NCBI GenBank assembly: GCA_018398805.1
Contig: JAGFBZ010000258.1
Location: forward strand, 5,072,501 to 5,136,500
Origin: Hirundichthys speculiger
Lineage: Eukaryota; Chordata; Actinopteri; Beloniformes; Exocoetidae
Reading direction: 5' to 3'
Length of the DNA: 64,000 bases
Positions 1 to 14,479 of this stretch are shown piece after piece; the stretch's first letter is position 1; each line of letters opens with the position of its first letter. The notes below the pieces were generated by a model. It was given only the letters and a program-made list of their open reading frames with translations, made no database searches and had not been told where the DNA came from. Both the position numbers and the translations under genes were made by a program.

Positions 1-1566
1 TCTTAGAGGTGAGTGTTTGACTAAGAACTGTTTATGCAGCCCCTTTTTTCCTTTTTCAGTCTTTACCTTTTCATTTCCCCTTTCTTCTAAGACTTATAAT
101 CTTGCCGTCTAGTCTTGCGACCTTCAAAACAGATGATTAAAAATGCTGAATGAAGTTTAGAGTATGTTGCATCTTTTGGAAATTATCCTGCAACTAAACT
201 GATTTATAGAGAAAAATAAGAGGGGAAAAAAGGTTGTTGCGCAGTTATGTTATATATTTGTCCGAAACAGATGAGAGAAAGAAGTTGAATTTGTGGAGGG
301 AGTTTTTGCTGGAGACGTGTGTGTGCGTAAAGACGCACCTAATGGAGGGTTGCATTTTGGTTTCCAGATGTGTGAACTCAGCTGTTGCCTGTCACTCAGG
401 TGGGCTCTCTCGGTGTATTTCCTATTTGTCTCGCCTCATTTTCTCTCTTTGAGAGTCCCATTGCTGTCTTTTGAACTCTTCAGAAGCACATCTTTGTTGA
501 AAGATCACGTCCCAAACCCGCAGATATACAGCAAAGTGTCACTTAAACCACACAAACACAATGTGAGAGGCGTTTTCTGGTTTTTCAATTGCACACGCTG
601 CAAACATTAATCTAATTTTATGACTTTGAAATCTATAGATTTTTTTTTATTTTTATTTTTTGTACTCTCATAACTTACAAACGTGCTCAGGCGTGCCAAG
701 AGAAACTTTCAATTTCTGTGTTTTTGGAAATGAATCCAGTGGTGGCACCTAGTGGTGGTATAGATGCTGCGCTGACTTCAGAGCAGTGGGCCTTGGGGTC
801 GTGTTTTCAGCATTTCACATGGCAACTTGTATTATGAAGATATTTTCTGTGTTCTGTCGCTTAAATGTAAGATCTCTACTTGGATCTTTTTGATTTAACC
901 TTTCCCAAGCAGTACTCCAAGTCCCAGAAAGACTGTGAAGTGCCTTGCAGTTAGTTGATCCAGGATCAGAGCAGCCGAGGATCAGGTGACCGAGGTGTAT
1001 TCCCCCTCTGTGGGAGGCCAGTCAGCAAGACTTTGCTGGGGGTATACATTCTCTGCAAAACTAAGCCTTTGTTAATGAGTATGTATCTCTGCGTGTCCCT
1101 GCTGTCTGTGTGTGGGACTGGGTGTGAGCACTTGTGAATCCGGGTGTCCATTACTTGTAATGCTTGTGTGCATGCATGCATGCATGTGTGTTTTTCTGTC
1201 TGTCTGCACGTCTGTCATTGCTTATGTGCTCAAGCATGAACGTGGGTCTGAGTGTTTGTGTGTGTGTGTTGGTGGTGGGGAGGGAAAGTTCGGATGCAGG
1301 ACTTAAGCTGCTGTTAATTGGTTAGCCATTTGGACCACATGGGAGTCTGGAGTCAGGCGGTAGCAGAAGTCATCAGGAAGTTTGGCTTGACCACAAGCCG
1401 CTATGGGACATAGCACTGATTGCTGCTAATAAGTGCCAAATAGTTTTTTTTTTTTAATCTACCTACTGAACCTTGTGCAGAGGTGAAATGTCTTTAAAAA
1501 AATAATGTTTGGGAAACACCTCTAAATATGCAGTAGGAAGCAGTGGTTATTTAGCTTATCAGTGTG
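1..1566. other. Gene-free flank, AT-rich with TG-rich patches
   Basis: No reading frame here resembles a protein I know and none is long. The stretch holds T-rich runs, TG-rich sequence near 1,080-1,270 and a short GCAT repeat near 1,170-1,187. It could be intergenic or part of a very long 5' intron of prickle1; the sequence does not say which. Confidence 0.5.
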
Positions 1567-1953
1567 TTCCATTTGTACGTGGAAGCTGGAAATTCCTGGT
1601 TCCAAGTCAAAAATTTCAACTCGAACACCTTTTGAGGCCAATATTCTGACTTAGAAAGTGAAAGAAACCTCCCCTACCCCAACTCAAGAATCCAACATGG
1701 CTGCCACTCATATCAGCAAAGTAAACAGTTAGCTAATATAACAGTTTATAAAAATTCTGTCTTAGACATGCTGCTATGCTGTTATGAGCTAAATACCATG
1801 TAAATCTTTGTTATACATGAGTACAGCTAACAGTGGAAAAGCTAATCTGACATTTTGGAAAGATCAATTTTAATTAATTTGAGACTCGAACTTGATCAAG
1901 TCAGGTGTGATATCATTCCTGGTTCTGACATCCACCTTCCGAGGTAAATGGAA
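1567..1953. mobile_element. Probable short inverted-repeat DNA element (MITE-like)
   Basis: The left end begins TTCCATTTGTACGTGGAAG and the right end, read on the other strand, begins TTCCATTTACCTCGGAAGG. The ends are therefore imperfect inverted repeats about 390 bp apart. Both arms also carry CGAAC/TTCGAG-type sequence further in. No transposase frame is present. I did not find a clear target duplication, so the class is unassigned. Confidence 0.4.
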
Positions 1954-4755
<2,802 letters not shown>

Positions 4756-6094
4756 TTTTTTTCCTGCAGACCTAATATGCTGCCCCTATGTGGTCAGCAG
4801 TGGTATTGCTATAATGCTACAAAAAGGTGACTTTAAATAAACTCAAATTGTCTTTGTGTTTCCCTATTTGTTGTGTAAATTTATATTTTTTAGAACGTTG
4901 GGGCTTTTTTTTGTTGTTGTTGATTTTATTCAACAATGTTCATTTGAAATGGTGTTTCTGGGTTAGCTGTTTGTCTCATCTGACACTTTTTCTATTTGGT
5001 TTGTATTTGAGATATTTTAAACCTTTTTTTTCATTGTGTTTTCTTTAAAAATCAACAGAGTTTCACCTCATTGCCAACATAGTCAAGAGACCAATTAAAT
5101 ACCAAAATGTAATGAATTGTACCTCTCCTTTCAAGCGCTTTTTGCTCTTTTATGGCGACATGTGACTGAAATGCCCGGCAGGGCTCAGCCTTAGTCCGGT
5201 CTTTCATGTGCGTGGGGGGGCTGGGACAGCAGTATTTCATGTACAAACACTAATCGTGATCCTTCTGCTCATTGAGTGGTTTCAGACCAAACCCTTGAGG
5301 CCGCACTGGCTCCACAAACCTGGTATTATGGTCAACTTGTGGGAAGGAAAAGTAATCCAGGCCTCAGAAGGCCATAAGACACTGAGTAATGGACTCTGAG
5401 AGGGAGTTGCATTCAATCCTGTGTCAAAACTTGCAGTGGAGCTGAAATAAAGTTGCCCAGAGCGCTTACTAAGTGATGCAAAACTGCGGTGTTGCTGATA
5501 GTTTCCGACTCGTGCCTGCGAGTGAGAGTCAATTTGGCACCAAGTTAATTACCTATACACACAGCTCTATTTGATGATGATTAAAGCCACTCTCGCACAC
5601 AGATACAGACACCTGCCCAGACACTGCCAGTCGCCAGCCGCAGCACTTATAGAGACATTAAAAGTGATGATTATTAGATGGCAATAATTAAAAGGCTTTA
5701 AAGCTCAAGTAAAGGTAAAAAAAAAGTAGAAGTGGAGTCTTGGATAGGAAGGCAAGATCACTTTGGAACAACCACATAATTATTCCCAGTAAAATGACCA
5801 CCCTGGGGCAGAACACAAATGATAGCTTTCAGTTTTGTTTTTGATTGTGAACAACATAAAAGCTCTCCATAAGAGCATCAGACATACAGTATCGCTGTTG
5901 TGGTGGGAAAGCCTCTTAACTCCAGTTTTCATGATCATGTTTCACGGCTTGATGTTTGGTAGCTTCAGGTGCTATAGAGGACCAACTGATATTAAAATGC
6001 ATCACCACACCGCCAAATATGATCTGGCTGCTATTGTTAAAGGCTATTTCGGGGGCAACAGATTCACATGCAACAGTTGTATGATGGGCTAAGA
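4756..6094. other. Gene-free stretch
   Basis: No coding exon is recognised. The segment at about 5,520-5,720 has lower repeat content and several homeodomain-like TTAATTA/ATAATTA words; it is discussed as a possible conserved non-coding element, but no comparison could be made. Confidence 0.45.
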
Positions 6095-6648
6095 CAGTGA
6101 TTGTCAATTATTTTTTGCTACGCCCCCCTTAGGAAGAAGACCCCCCCAATATTATAAATAGTATCATTTGTCTATAAAATTGTTAATACACTTCTGCATA
6201 ACATTAAAGAAAACAAAAAAGAAAGAAATATACATCCACCTATAACAAAGAATAACTTTATTAACATTGATTTTTAGTCTGTAAAGATTTAAAGTGCATC
6301 AATCCCACTGTAGTCACAGTAAAGCTAACCGCTACATCAGCATCATCATATTTCCTTGTCTCCATTATCTCCGGTCTCTCTCCGCCTTTCTTTTTCATCT
6401 CTGTTAAAATTTTTTCCATAGTTTCTCTTGAGGGTTTGTTCACTTCATATCTCCTGCTCTGTGCTGTGTGCGTGCATGTCCCTGCAAAAAAAAGAACCTC
6501 TATACAATAGAGCTAATACTCTGCGCACTGCCGCCTACTGTCATGGATGTGCAATTACACTTTATTCCAGTACGGCAAAAAAAGTATGTTCCCCGGGGTC
6601 ACGCACGCCCTCCCAGGGGGTCACGCCTTTAGTATTTAAAAAGGACTG
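6095..6648. mobile_element. hAT-like non-autonomous element with near-perfect target duplication
   Basis: The element starts CAGTGATTGTCAATTATT and ends with an imperfect inverted copy, TATTTAAAAAGGACTG. It is flanked by 8-base direct repeats, GGCTAAGA (6,087-6,094) and GGCTAAGG (6,649-6,656), differing at one base. CAGTG-type ends and an 8-bp duplication are typical of hAT transposons. Runs of C near the left end and CCAGGGGGTCACG near the right end mirror each other. No transposase is encoded. Confidence 0.65.
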
Positions 6649-6656
6649 GGCTAAGG

Positions 6657-8784
6657 TGTGGGGAAATTTTTTTTTTTTTTTGGCATGGAGATTCCTCAAG
6701 TAATTAGTGACCAATCCTTACTTCGAAGTTCTTTATTTACAAGCTTAAGATGTCAAACACCACACAGTTGTTGTACATCTAAAAATCTTTCTACAAAACT
6801 GTTATTCTTGTGATTCTAGGATAAGAACATGTCTCAGCTTCTGCCCTCCCTCCTTAGATTAGACTCATGTGTTAAACATTTTCCTCCTGAAGCAAAGACG
6901 AGCCTCGGAGCTGAATGTCTCAAATCAGGTCTAATCCTGGACAGTCTGTACCCTTCTCCCTCTTTCTGTCTTCCGCTGCCTTTATCCTTTTTATTTTACC
7001 ACTTCACCTCTGCCAAAGTGCATGACTCCCCACATAAGATGTGCATAAGATGTTCTCATGAATCCAGCCCATGAACTTAAGGTTGTCAATCTGCTTCACT
7101 AAACAGGAGCAGATGCATTCGAAGAACGCCGTTGAAACTTTGTGAAAAATGCAAGTTAGACACTTTGAGCGAGATGACATGTTTAGTTTACATTATGTTG
7201 GGTGGTCGCCTGTCTCTGCAGAGGTCTCCAGAGGAATGTCCTGTCTGTCACTCCGTCTCCTTGTTGGCTCTCAACATCCCAGAGGAATACCAGCTTTTTA
7301 ATTTATTCAGAAGGGAAATGGCTCCCTCCCTCCAATCTGATGCCACCCGGAGTCAGGAAATGGTCTATTGTGATAAATACAGTATAAGTGAGGGTGGGGA
7401 AAATTACAGGATTTTCACCAAATTCACCGAAAGCTGTATGTTTTCTTTTGCCTCAGCATTTGTAGGAGTCATGTTTACATTATGGAATGGCCTGTAAAGA
7501 AGCTATAATCAATATCTTTACAACAAAAACTGATCAGCGGAGGTCTCATGCTTGACATTTAAATGGCCTTTCCACCTTACTAGTCTGAGTTTGCAGTTTA
7601 AGATTCACGAGACTTACAAAACTCAGGAGTGATACTTTTCCGACAACTTTGACCATGATGCCAATTGCAAGCTCACCAAAATAATGGTTGTAACTATCGG
7701 TCCATGAAGCCAAAACAGTCACAACAATGGAGGGAGATAAGATGGTTACTATGCTTCTGTTTGTTGTGTCAACCTATAGGGCAAATGTTATGTTGATGAT
7801 TGCATTCAAGGAACTGCAGTCACTTGTTCTTCAACCTGCTTCTGAAAGGCTGTTTTGTTTTTCCAAAAATGCAACTTGTTCATGGTTTAACCCATCGGCC
7901 TCAGGCTCCCCTTCTGATTTTTTTCCTGGGTTGGGTGGTAGACTTTTTTTTTCTCCCGAGACATGTTTTTCTATATTACCTAAAATTCTCTATATATAAT
8001 GATTGCAAACGATAGGTTAAATCCTCTCAGGGCAAAAAATAAATTGTATAAATGAATAACCTAGAGGCAACCATGTTCTAAAAACCCCATCCAACTTTGT
8101 GGGACACCATAGCACACCATACCGTTGGCTTGTCTGTCAAGCTCTTTTTGTCATAGGTGTTGTACTGTTCATGGGTTCTGGAGGCAACCCTGAAAAAAGA
8201 GGGTTGTACTTTTCAACTGTTTATTTTTTAATATCTCACTGACCCTTACTGTTTTTTCCCACATCTTCTACCAAACGTTGAAAATGCTCTCTGCTTCTTT
8301 TAGTAAAAAATGTTCAAATATGTAACATGATCGCCGTTGGTCCTGGTGACATGAGAAATAATTGTATTAGTTCTTTAGCCTCCTGCTTTTGTTATGTTAT
8401 GGTTCATTTCCATTCATGTCATACAGTATATCACAATTATCAGCTCATTTTAGTACAAAGCTCTGAATTTCCTCTGTAGATAATGTGGTAAGCAGCACAC
8501 AACATTAGTAACTATATTGAGACCGCGGTTAAAAAATTTAAGGATTCATACACATTAGCACATTAGCTTCTAGGAGCTAGTTCTGGCAGACAGCTCAAGC
8601 AGCGTTTTATGCTCACTCTCACCTCAACTTGGTTTATACAAATTACTCCACCTTGCTTATAGGTCTGTTTAAGGAGCAAGAGTTACTGGCCTTTCATGTG
8701 CCTTCTAAAATCGTACAACTAGGCTAGAATGAGATCACTCGAAAGTAAAATATTTCTTTGGGTGCTGGTGGACAGAGTCATAAG
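6657..8784. other. Gene-free stretch
   Basis: No exon is supported. A 121-residue frame at 7,132-7,497 is the longest on the plus strand here, but it has no domain, no conserved motif I know and no splice or promoter context. The rest is AT-rich single-copy-looking sequence. Confidence 0.45.
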
Positions 8785-9039
8785 TAGAGATGTACCAATT
8801 GCATTTTCTTTGTTTATTCCAATTTCTGATTTTCCTAAAGGCCTTTCTGACCTGCTGATACTGATTTTTGTCGATTCACATTTTTTTTTCTTAGTGCTAC
8901 AGTCAAACTTTAAGGACATGAATATAATACATGAAATGGACAACATGAATGTACTGAAAAAGATATCAACCATTATTGGCCAATATCACAAACTAATGCT
9001 GCCTGATACAGTCAGGACAGATCAGTTGGTGCATTTCAA
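8785..9039. mobile_element. hAT-like MITE with perfect 8-bp target duplication
   Basis: Terminal inverted repeats TAGAGATGTACCAATTG and CAGTTGGTGCATTTCAA bound about 255 bp of non-coding DNA. The flanks are identical 8-mers, GTCATAAG at 8,777-8,784 and 9,040-9,047. The end type (TAGRGATGYACC) and duplication length match the hAT superfamily. It is too short to encode a transposase. Confidence 0.8.
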
Positions 9040-9171
9040 GTCATAAGCCCTTTCAAAGATGAGATACGCAACATTAATGGCTTCATTCATATGTTACAGT
9101 GACGGCATTGGGTTATTTGTATATTGGTCACTTTTTAGCTATTGTACCTCACAATTTCATGACAACTACAG

Positions 9172-9305
9172 CTAGCCAATAAAATCGTACACGGAAGTGG
9201 GACTAAGTCAAAGCCTGCGGGCTTATTTGTGTAGTGAGCAAGAAGCAATTGGGTTGTTTTTGGTATAATGAAGAAACATCAGAAATGCCACCCCTCCCTG
9301 CATTG
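9172..9305 (+). repeat. Dispersed repeat, copy A (second copy at 34,664-34,790)
   Basis: Starting at GCTAGCCAATAAAATCG, this stretch aligns by eye with the one at 34,664 over roughly 125 bases. Shared blocks include GGGACTAA, AAAGC, TTATTTGTGT, GAGCA and CAGAAA. The two copies are diverged, so the repeat is old. I cannot assign its family. Confidence 0.65.
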
Positions 9306-11280
9306 GTGCAGCGCAGCTGCGTGAATCCACCGTTAGCATGCTAAGTGTGCAGTGGTTGGAAGCAGATTAAATTAGCAGTTTAAGTGGATTTAATAGTAAA
9401 AAATTGACAAAAGTAACGGTGTTATCATTCAGACATGCTGTCGACATTTTCTAGTTATCTTACAGCTATTTAAAGAGAATGCATGTCAGAAAGGGGCTTT
9501 TCATTATGATTGCATATCCTCTTTAGAGAAAGTCTTCAGGATTCCACTTTCGCATCTTTCAAACATCTGGCTGCAGATGGACAGCTTAGATCTCCAAGTA
9601 AAATGTGCTGTTAATCCCCTGGGAGCCGCTGATGTGCACATCATCCTAACCTCACACAGGCTTTGCTTGGAACTCAGTTGAAACCTTATCGTTTGGTTCA
9701 GAGGGTACAAATTGTTGTATATCCTTTTATACTACTTCCTCCCCGGTTCATCTCCCATCTGTTGCAGATTAGTCTTCAACATGTGTTTACAGAGCAAAGC
9801 CTTTCGCTGACTGGGACTGATAGTAAACCCAGAAGGTTTTAGTCAGAACTGTCAGGTAGGTCTGAATTAACAGAGAGGCCAGCTGAGGATATGGCTGAGA
9901 GGAAAGACAAGGAGCGTGGAGGGTTTCAGGAAGGAGATGGGCAGGGAGAGGGGTAAGACAGGCTCCAAAACTACACACCAAACGTTTCTTCTGTTTACCC
10001 ATGAACCTCAGGCCCGCTACTAGAGCGTGAGTGTGGAATGCCAACAGTGGCTAAATTCAAATTCAAACACCCCTCAATGTGGCCACTCACGCCACTTTCC
10101 CTGTGATAGTGAGGTTATTTAAGCACAACGCTCAAGGTAATTTTCATTTAACGCGCAGCCTCGATATCTATCATCCCGGTGGGCATCCAAGGCCCGCCAA
10201 CAAAATGAAACATTACGACCTGAGCTGATGCTGCTCAGCTGTTTTGTTGTCGGTCTCTGTTTGAAATCTCTCTCGATCAGTGGCTCGCTATTCTGTTTAA
10301 AGAGAACCGAAACAGTCTTTGGGAAAAGATATATCCTTTCTGACGCACACCCTTCTTTTACAGTCTGCCTTCTTGACAGCTGTGCCAGCACATGTAGACC
10401 CAAACTGCATCCAGATTGTGACAGAGTGCCCAAGGCTGCAAACGTAGTCAAACCCGTCTTTCCCAGATCTCATTATTTTTCTAAAGCTTCGCTATGGGAA
10501 ACTGAGGGTGCTGGTTGTGTAATATACAGATGCTTTGTGTGTGTGTGTGTACGTATAAGTGTGTGTTTGTATGTTCCGCTTCACTGACGTGTCATCCCTC
10601 TGGAGTCCTATCATTAGGTCTCTGTGTGCATAACCCCGATCTTTGGCCTACATCTATTTCTTATACAAAATTCTCCAGGGATTCACACCAATTAACACAA
10701 AGAGTTTTCCCACACGAACTGTGATGCAACGCTGCTGTTTGGCTTGCGTGATATGTTGTCAGATGTATCTGTTTTTTTACATTTGTTTCTCTTTATTAAT
10801 AGTAATAGATTTGTTTCTTCCAGGGAATCGCTTGCATGTACGTTGAATGGAAAGACTTTAGAAAAGTCCAGTCAAATGGATGCCTAAAGAGTTAAAAAGT
10901 CTAAAGGTCATTCCAGTGACAATGTAGCATCTGTCATGACTAAGATTTATACTGTGAGATTCTTGTTTGACAGTAAAAGAAACTTAGTTTAGTTTAGTTC
11001 TTACAGGTGCAGGTGAAGTGCATCACATTTAATACTCTGTCAACAAGGGCAAGTTCGACTGGTTTCTTATCTTCTGCTGTCATCTGTCACTCTAAAATGT
11101 GAAATATTTGACAAAGATGTTCTGGTTAAGTTACTGATGTACCTCGGTAACTCACACAGACCCTAGAGCAGTGGCTCAGCGCTCCCATTAGTGTGTGATG
11201 ACACACAGCAAGTCACTGCAATGAAATCAGCTGACTGATAACAGCATTGCTGATAAGAGTGGTGTTTTTCATCGCAACAG
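9306..11280. other. Gene-free stretch
   Basis: No supported exon. Long overlapping frames occur on both strands at about 10,119-10,587 (110 and 119 residues), but neither has a recognisable domain. That part is relatively GC-balanced and low in simple repeats, so it is a candidate regulatory block rather than a gene. Confidence 0.4.
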
Positions 11281-11290
11281 TTTGCCCTTC

Positions 11291-11310
11291 GACACACACA
11301 CACACACACT
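11291..11310. repeat. (CA)n microsatellite
   Basis: A short pure CA tract in non-coding sequence. Confidence 0.9.
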
Positions 11311-11698
11311 CTCAATGCAAATTGACTCTGTAACAATCTCTAATTTATGGATCAGAGGCGTATCAGCAGCGCATCAGCTTCAGCCCTCCATCTTGCCTCT
11401 GTACTTTTACAGTCCTCTCTTGATTGAGAAACGTGAAAAGGGCTAATCGTGTAGTCGATGTTGTTTGTTTCTTGGTTGTTGTTGTTTTAATCATTTGCTC
11501 TCTCATACATCTACCTGTTCTTTCTCCTTTGTGGGGCTCCTTTGTTCGACTGGGACTTCTATGTGCAGATACGCACACATGTTCCTTTCAAAGCAGTGCT
11601 TAAAATGTCCTCTGGCTTTTATTAAAGAAGGAATGCATCACTTAACAATATCAAATTAGAGTTGGATGGGATGCACAAGACTCTCTTTGCTCTGCTTT

Positions 11699-11900
11699 AC
11701 CACACACACACACACACACACATAGAGAAGCTTGCACAGCTATCCTTATTAGGACATTGTATTGACTTCCATCCATTATGCTCTGCCAAACTCAAACCAT
11801 AACCTTAACCTAATCTCAGATCACACCTTAGCTCTACCCCTAACAAGGACCCCAGAAATTACATTCCAGTGCCACTTTTGGTGCCTACATGGTCAGTGAT
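11699..11900. repeat. (CA)n tract followed by dispersed fish-type repeat
   Basis: About eleven CA units (11,701-11,722) are followed by sequence with AGGACATTGTATTGACTTCC, the ACCATAACCTTAACC words and CAAGGACCCCAGAAATTAC. I recognise this as a common interspersed or minisatellite-like unit in fish genomes. A related fragment (CAAGGACTCCAAAAATGTC) occurs near 12,166. The family name is not known to me. Confidence 0.4.
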
Positions 11901-12479
11901 TATAATAAAATGCTCCTAATGAGGTAACAAAAACAAGAATAGATGCATAACTGGGATTACAACTTGATTTGTTCAGGAACATTACTGTATTAAAACAGCC
12001 CTAGGTCTGTTATTTAATGGTAAAGAGTGTAAACTTTCATATTAGGGACCAAAATAATGTGATTTAAAGTAGTTTTCAGTGAGAACAGACAGCAAAATGA
12101 GAATTGATGTTAGTACTTAAGGAAATAGATCTACATCTAAATAATTTGCTATTTTAAGCATCTGACAAGGACTCCAAAAATGTCATTTAATTTAAGTGGT
12201 AGTGTGGATAGGATCCCTTCCAAATGCCGATATACCCACATCTGGGTTGAAGCAATCCGTGATGTAACAAAGATTATAATTCCTCAACTGATTGCTAGTT
12301 TCTTCTTGTCCAGTTCTTCTGATGCAGTCTATGATCCCTTCAGACAAACCAAAGTAATTTTAATAAAAATAACAGTTTGAACAGCCATGTCCATCCAGTC
12401 GCTGCCAAATTGTTATAAGTTCATACAAGTCAGCTACCGGATGTCTTTCAAATTATTGTCAGTAGTTTATGCAAAAGGT

Positions 12480-12920
12480 GTTATGAGCTCAGGATATGTA
12501 GAGAACCCAAGCGCAGGAGATGATGGAGGCAAGTAATCCAGAACCAAAAATATAAACCATGTGGAAACTCAGGGAATGACTAAACTAAAGAAAGATGGAC
12601 AGAAACACAGTCAGAAGGAGGAGCAAAGGGACCAACCGAGGGATGGGCGTAAAGACAAGACTAACAGGGAAGGAAGGGAAATCAGGACAACATATAAGGA
12701 TAGGAACTGAGGAGATGTGGTTGTTGACAGCCATGACAGGACAAGTCCAATTCAGACTCACGCACAAAGATGAACACTTTAAAATAAAACAGGAAGTCAA
12801 GCAAAATGCAACATAACAGAAGCAAAAAGGGGGACAGGAACCAAGACTAAAATAAAGCCAAATGGGTGAAAACAAGACTCTACAAAAGAAAACTAAAATC
12901 AAAACCACAAGACCATAACT
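12480..12920. repeat. Purine-rich degenerate dispersed repeat
   Basis: The plus strand is strongly A/G-rich with repeated words such as GGAACCAAGACTAAAATAAAG, CAGGAAGTCAAGCAAAATGC and AACTAAAATCAAAACCACAAG. This texture is typical of a decayed interspersed repeat common in teleosts. Frames on both strands (73 and 107 residues) are composition artefacts. Confidence 0.35.
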
Positions 12921-14451
12921 AAAAGAGAATGTCTCATGGCCTCTGCTTCCATAAAACTGGATTAGTACTGATATTTATGACAGAATAGAGAAATTTAAGA
13001 AGCAGAAACCATGAACTCTTCTTCTTTTATGTCTGTTGACAGTAGTTTGCGCAACATTTGGTAGCTGACTTGTACAGACTTCCTGTAAGGTGGTGGCAAC
13101 TGGAAGGAAACACTTCTACAAACAGTCCTGTGTATACACTGTCTGTAAACTAATATCAAATTATGTTGGTTTGTCAGTAGGAACCTTAAAATGCCATTTT
13201 TGATCTTGTCAGAGGCTTGAAAAAAAACTTTACAAATATACACAGAAGGAATCACAGTGTCCAGACTGTTTACTCACGTCATGATGTGCCTTTTAACGCT
13301 AACAGCATGGAAAATCAAACGATGGGTGTGTTCCTTGAATATTGGTGAATCAAAAGGTAATTATTTTGAAATGTAGTGTAATTTGTTTCATCGCCCATTA
13401 TTACTTTTCCCACAGCAGATGAATTACCCCTCAAGACTCTGATGAAATCAACGAACTTGGAAAGACATGTTAGCCTAGAGGGACATCTAGGATCTGTAAA
13501 TCATTAGAGTCAGGTAACAGCACGTAGTCAGCAGTTTGTTTTAGGTTAACTCTGTCAAATCAGAAGCATAGTGGGAATAATCCAAGAGATGTATCGCTAT
13601 GCTGTATTTGACAATCCCATTTAACCCTGAAGGTGAATGATGCTTCATCATGTTCGAATCAATTTGTGAGTCGTGCAGGGATTTGCAGAAAATCTAGAAT
13701 GTTGGAATAATTGCCTCCGTGTGCAGAGATGTAGGCAGAGCTGACAGCTCAATATGGATCGACAGATAATACAAGCAAGATTGACCCAAAAATGAAAAAC
13801 TAATCAGTTGGAAGAGCGTGAAATGTAGATTCAAAAAGGTACATACTGGGTATTGACAAGCACCCATGTATACATGTTATTCTTTTTTTTTTTATTCTAC
13901 TCGAGACGGTTTTGAAGTTTGCTTCTGTGTATTTTTGTCACACAGAAAACTATATCAGATGTTACTCATATTTGACACCAGGGAGCTTGAAAGGAAAAGT
14001 CCAAGCAGTGTCTGTTCATGCTCATTTGTATATTTGTGCTCTCGCTGCTCTGCTGCTGCAGCAGTTGTGTGAAAGTTGCTCATGGTCCCATCATGGTTCA
14101 TAGCGCTTCTGCTAACTGCGTCAGAAATGTGTGAAACGGCCTAGGGCAAAGGCTCCTCTAGTCTGTGTTTGTGCTGTGTTTGCCCTTTTAGATTTATCAC
14201 ACACTGAAAAAGACACAAATCATGGTGGTCAAAGAATTACTTTGTGGAGGAATAAACATGACGAACATGAGCCTACATTCACTAAAATTCAACCTTGTGT
14301 TCTTGTTCGATTAACTTGGTGCAAGACTGTTTGTAGTCCCACCTCCAAGGTCTCAACATTGGTTGAACACTCATAATCTTCACATTGCATTGGGCGAAAG
14401 TTCTGCAAGTTGATCCAAACGTGAATATAAAACTTAATATTTGGTGTCTAC

Positions 14452-14479
14452 AGCTATGCTAGCAGCTATGCTAGCAGCT
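14452..14479. repeat. Small tandem repeat with NheI-like palindromes
   Basis: AGCTATGCTAGC occurs twice head-to-tail followed by AGCT. Each unit contains the palindrome GCTAGC. No function is suggested by context. Confidence 0.85.

Noticed and set aside
7132..7497. 121-residue plus-strand frame
   Set aside because: No domain, no homologue I recognise, no splice or promoter context; expected by chance in 64 kb.
12585..12908. 107-residue minus-strand hydrophobic frame
   Set aside because: It is the complement of a purine-rich dispersed repeat; Phe/Leu/Cys content follows from composition.
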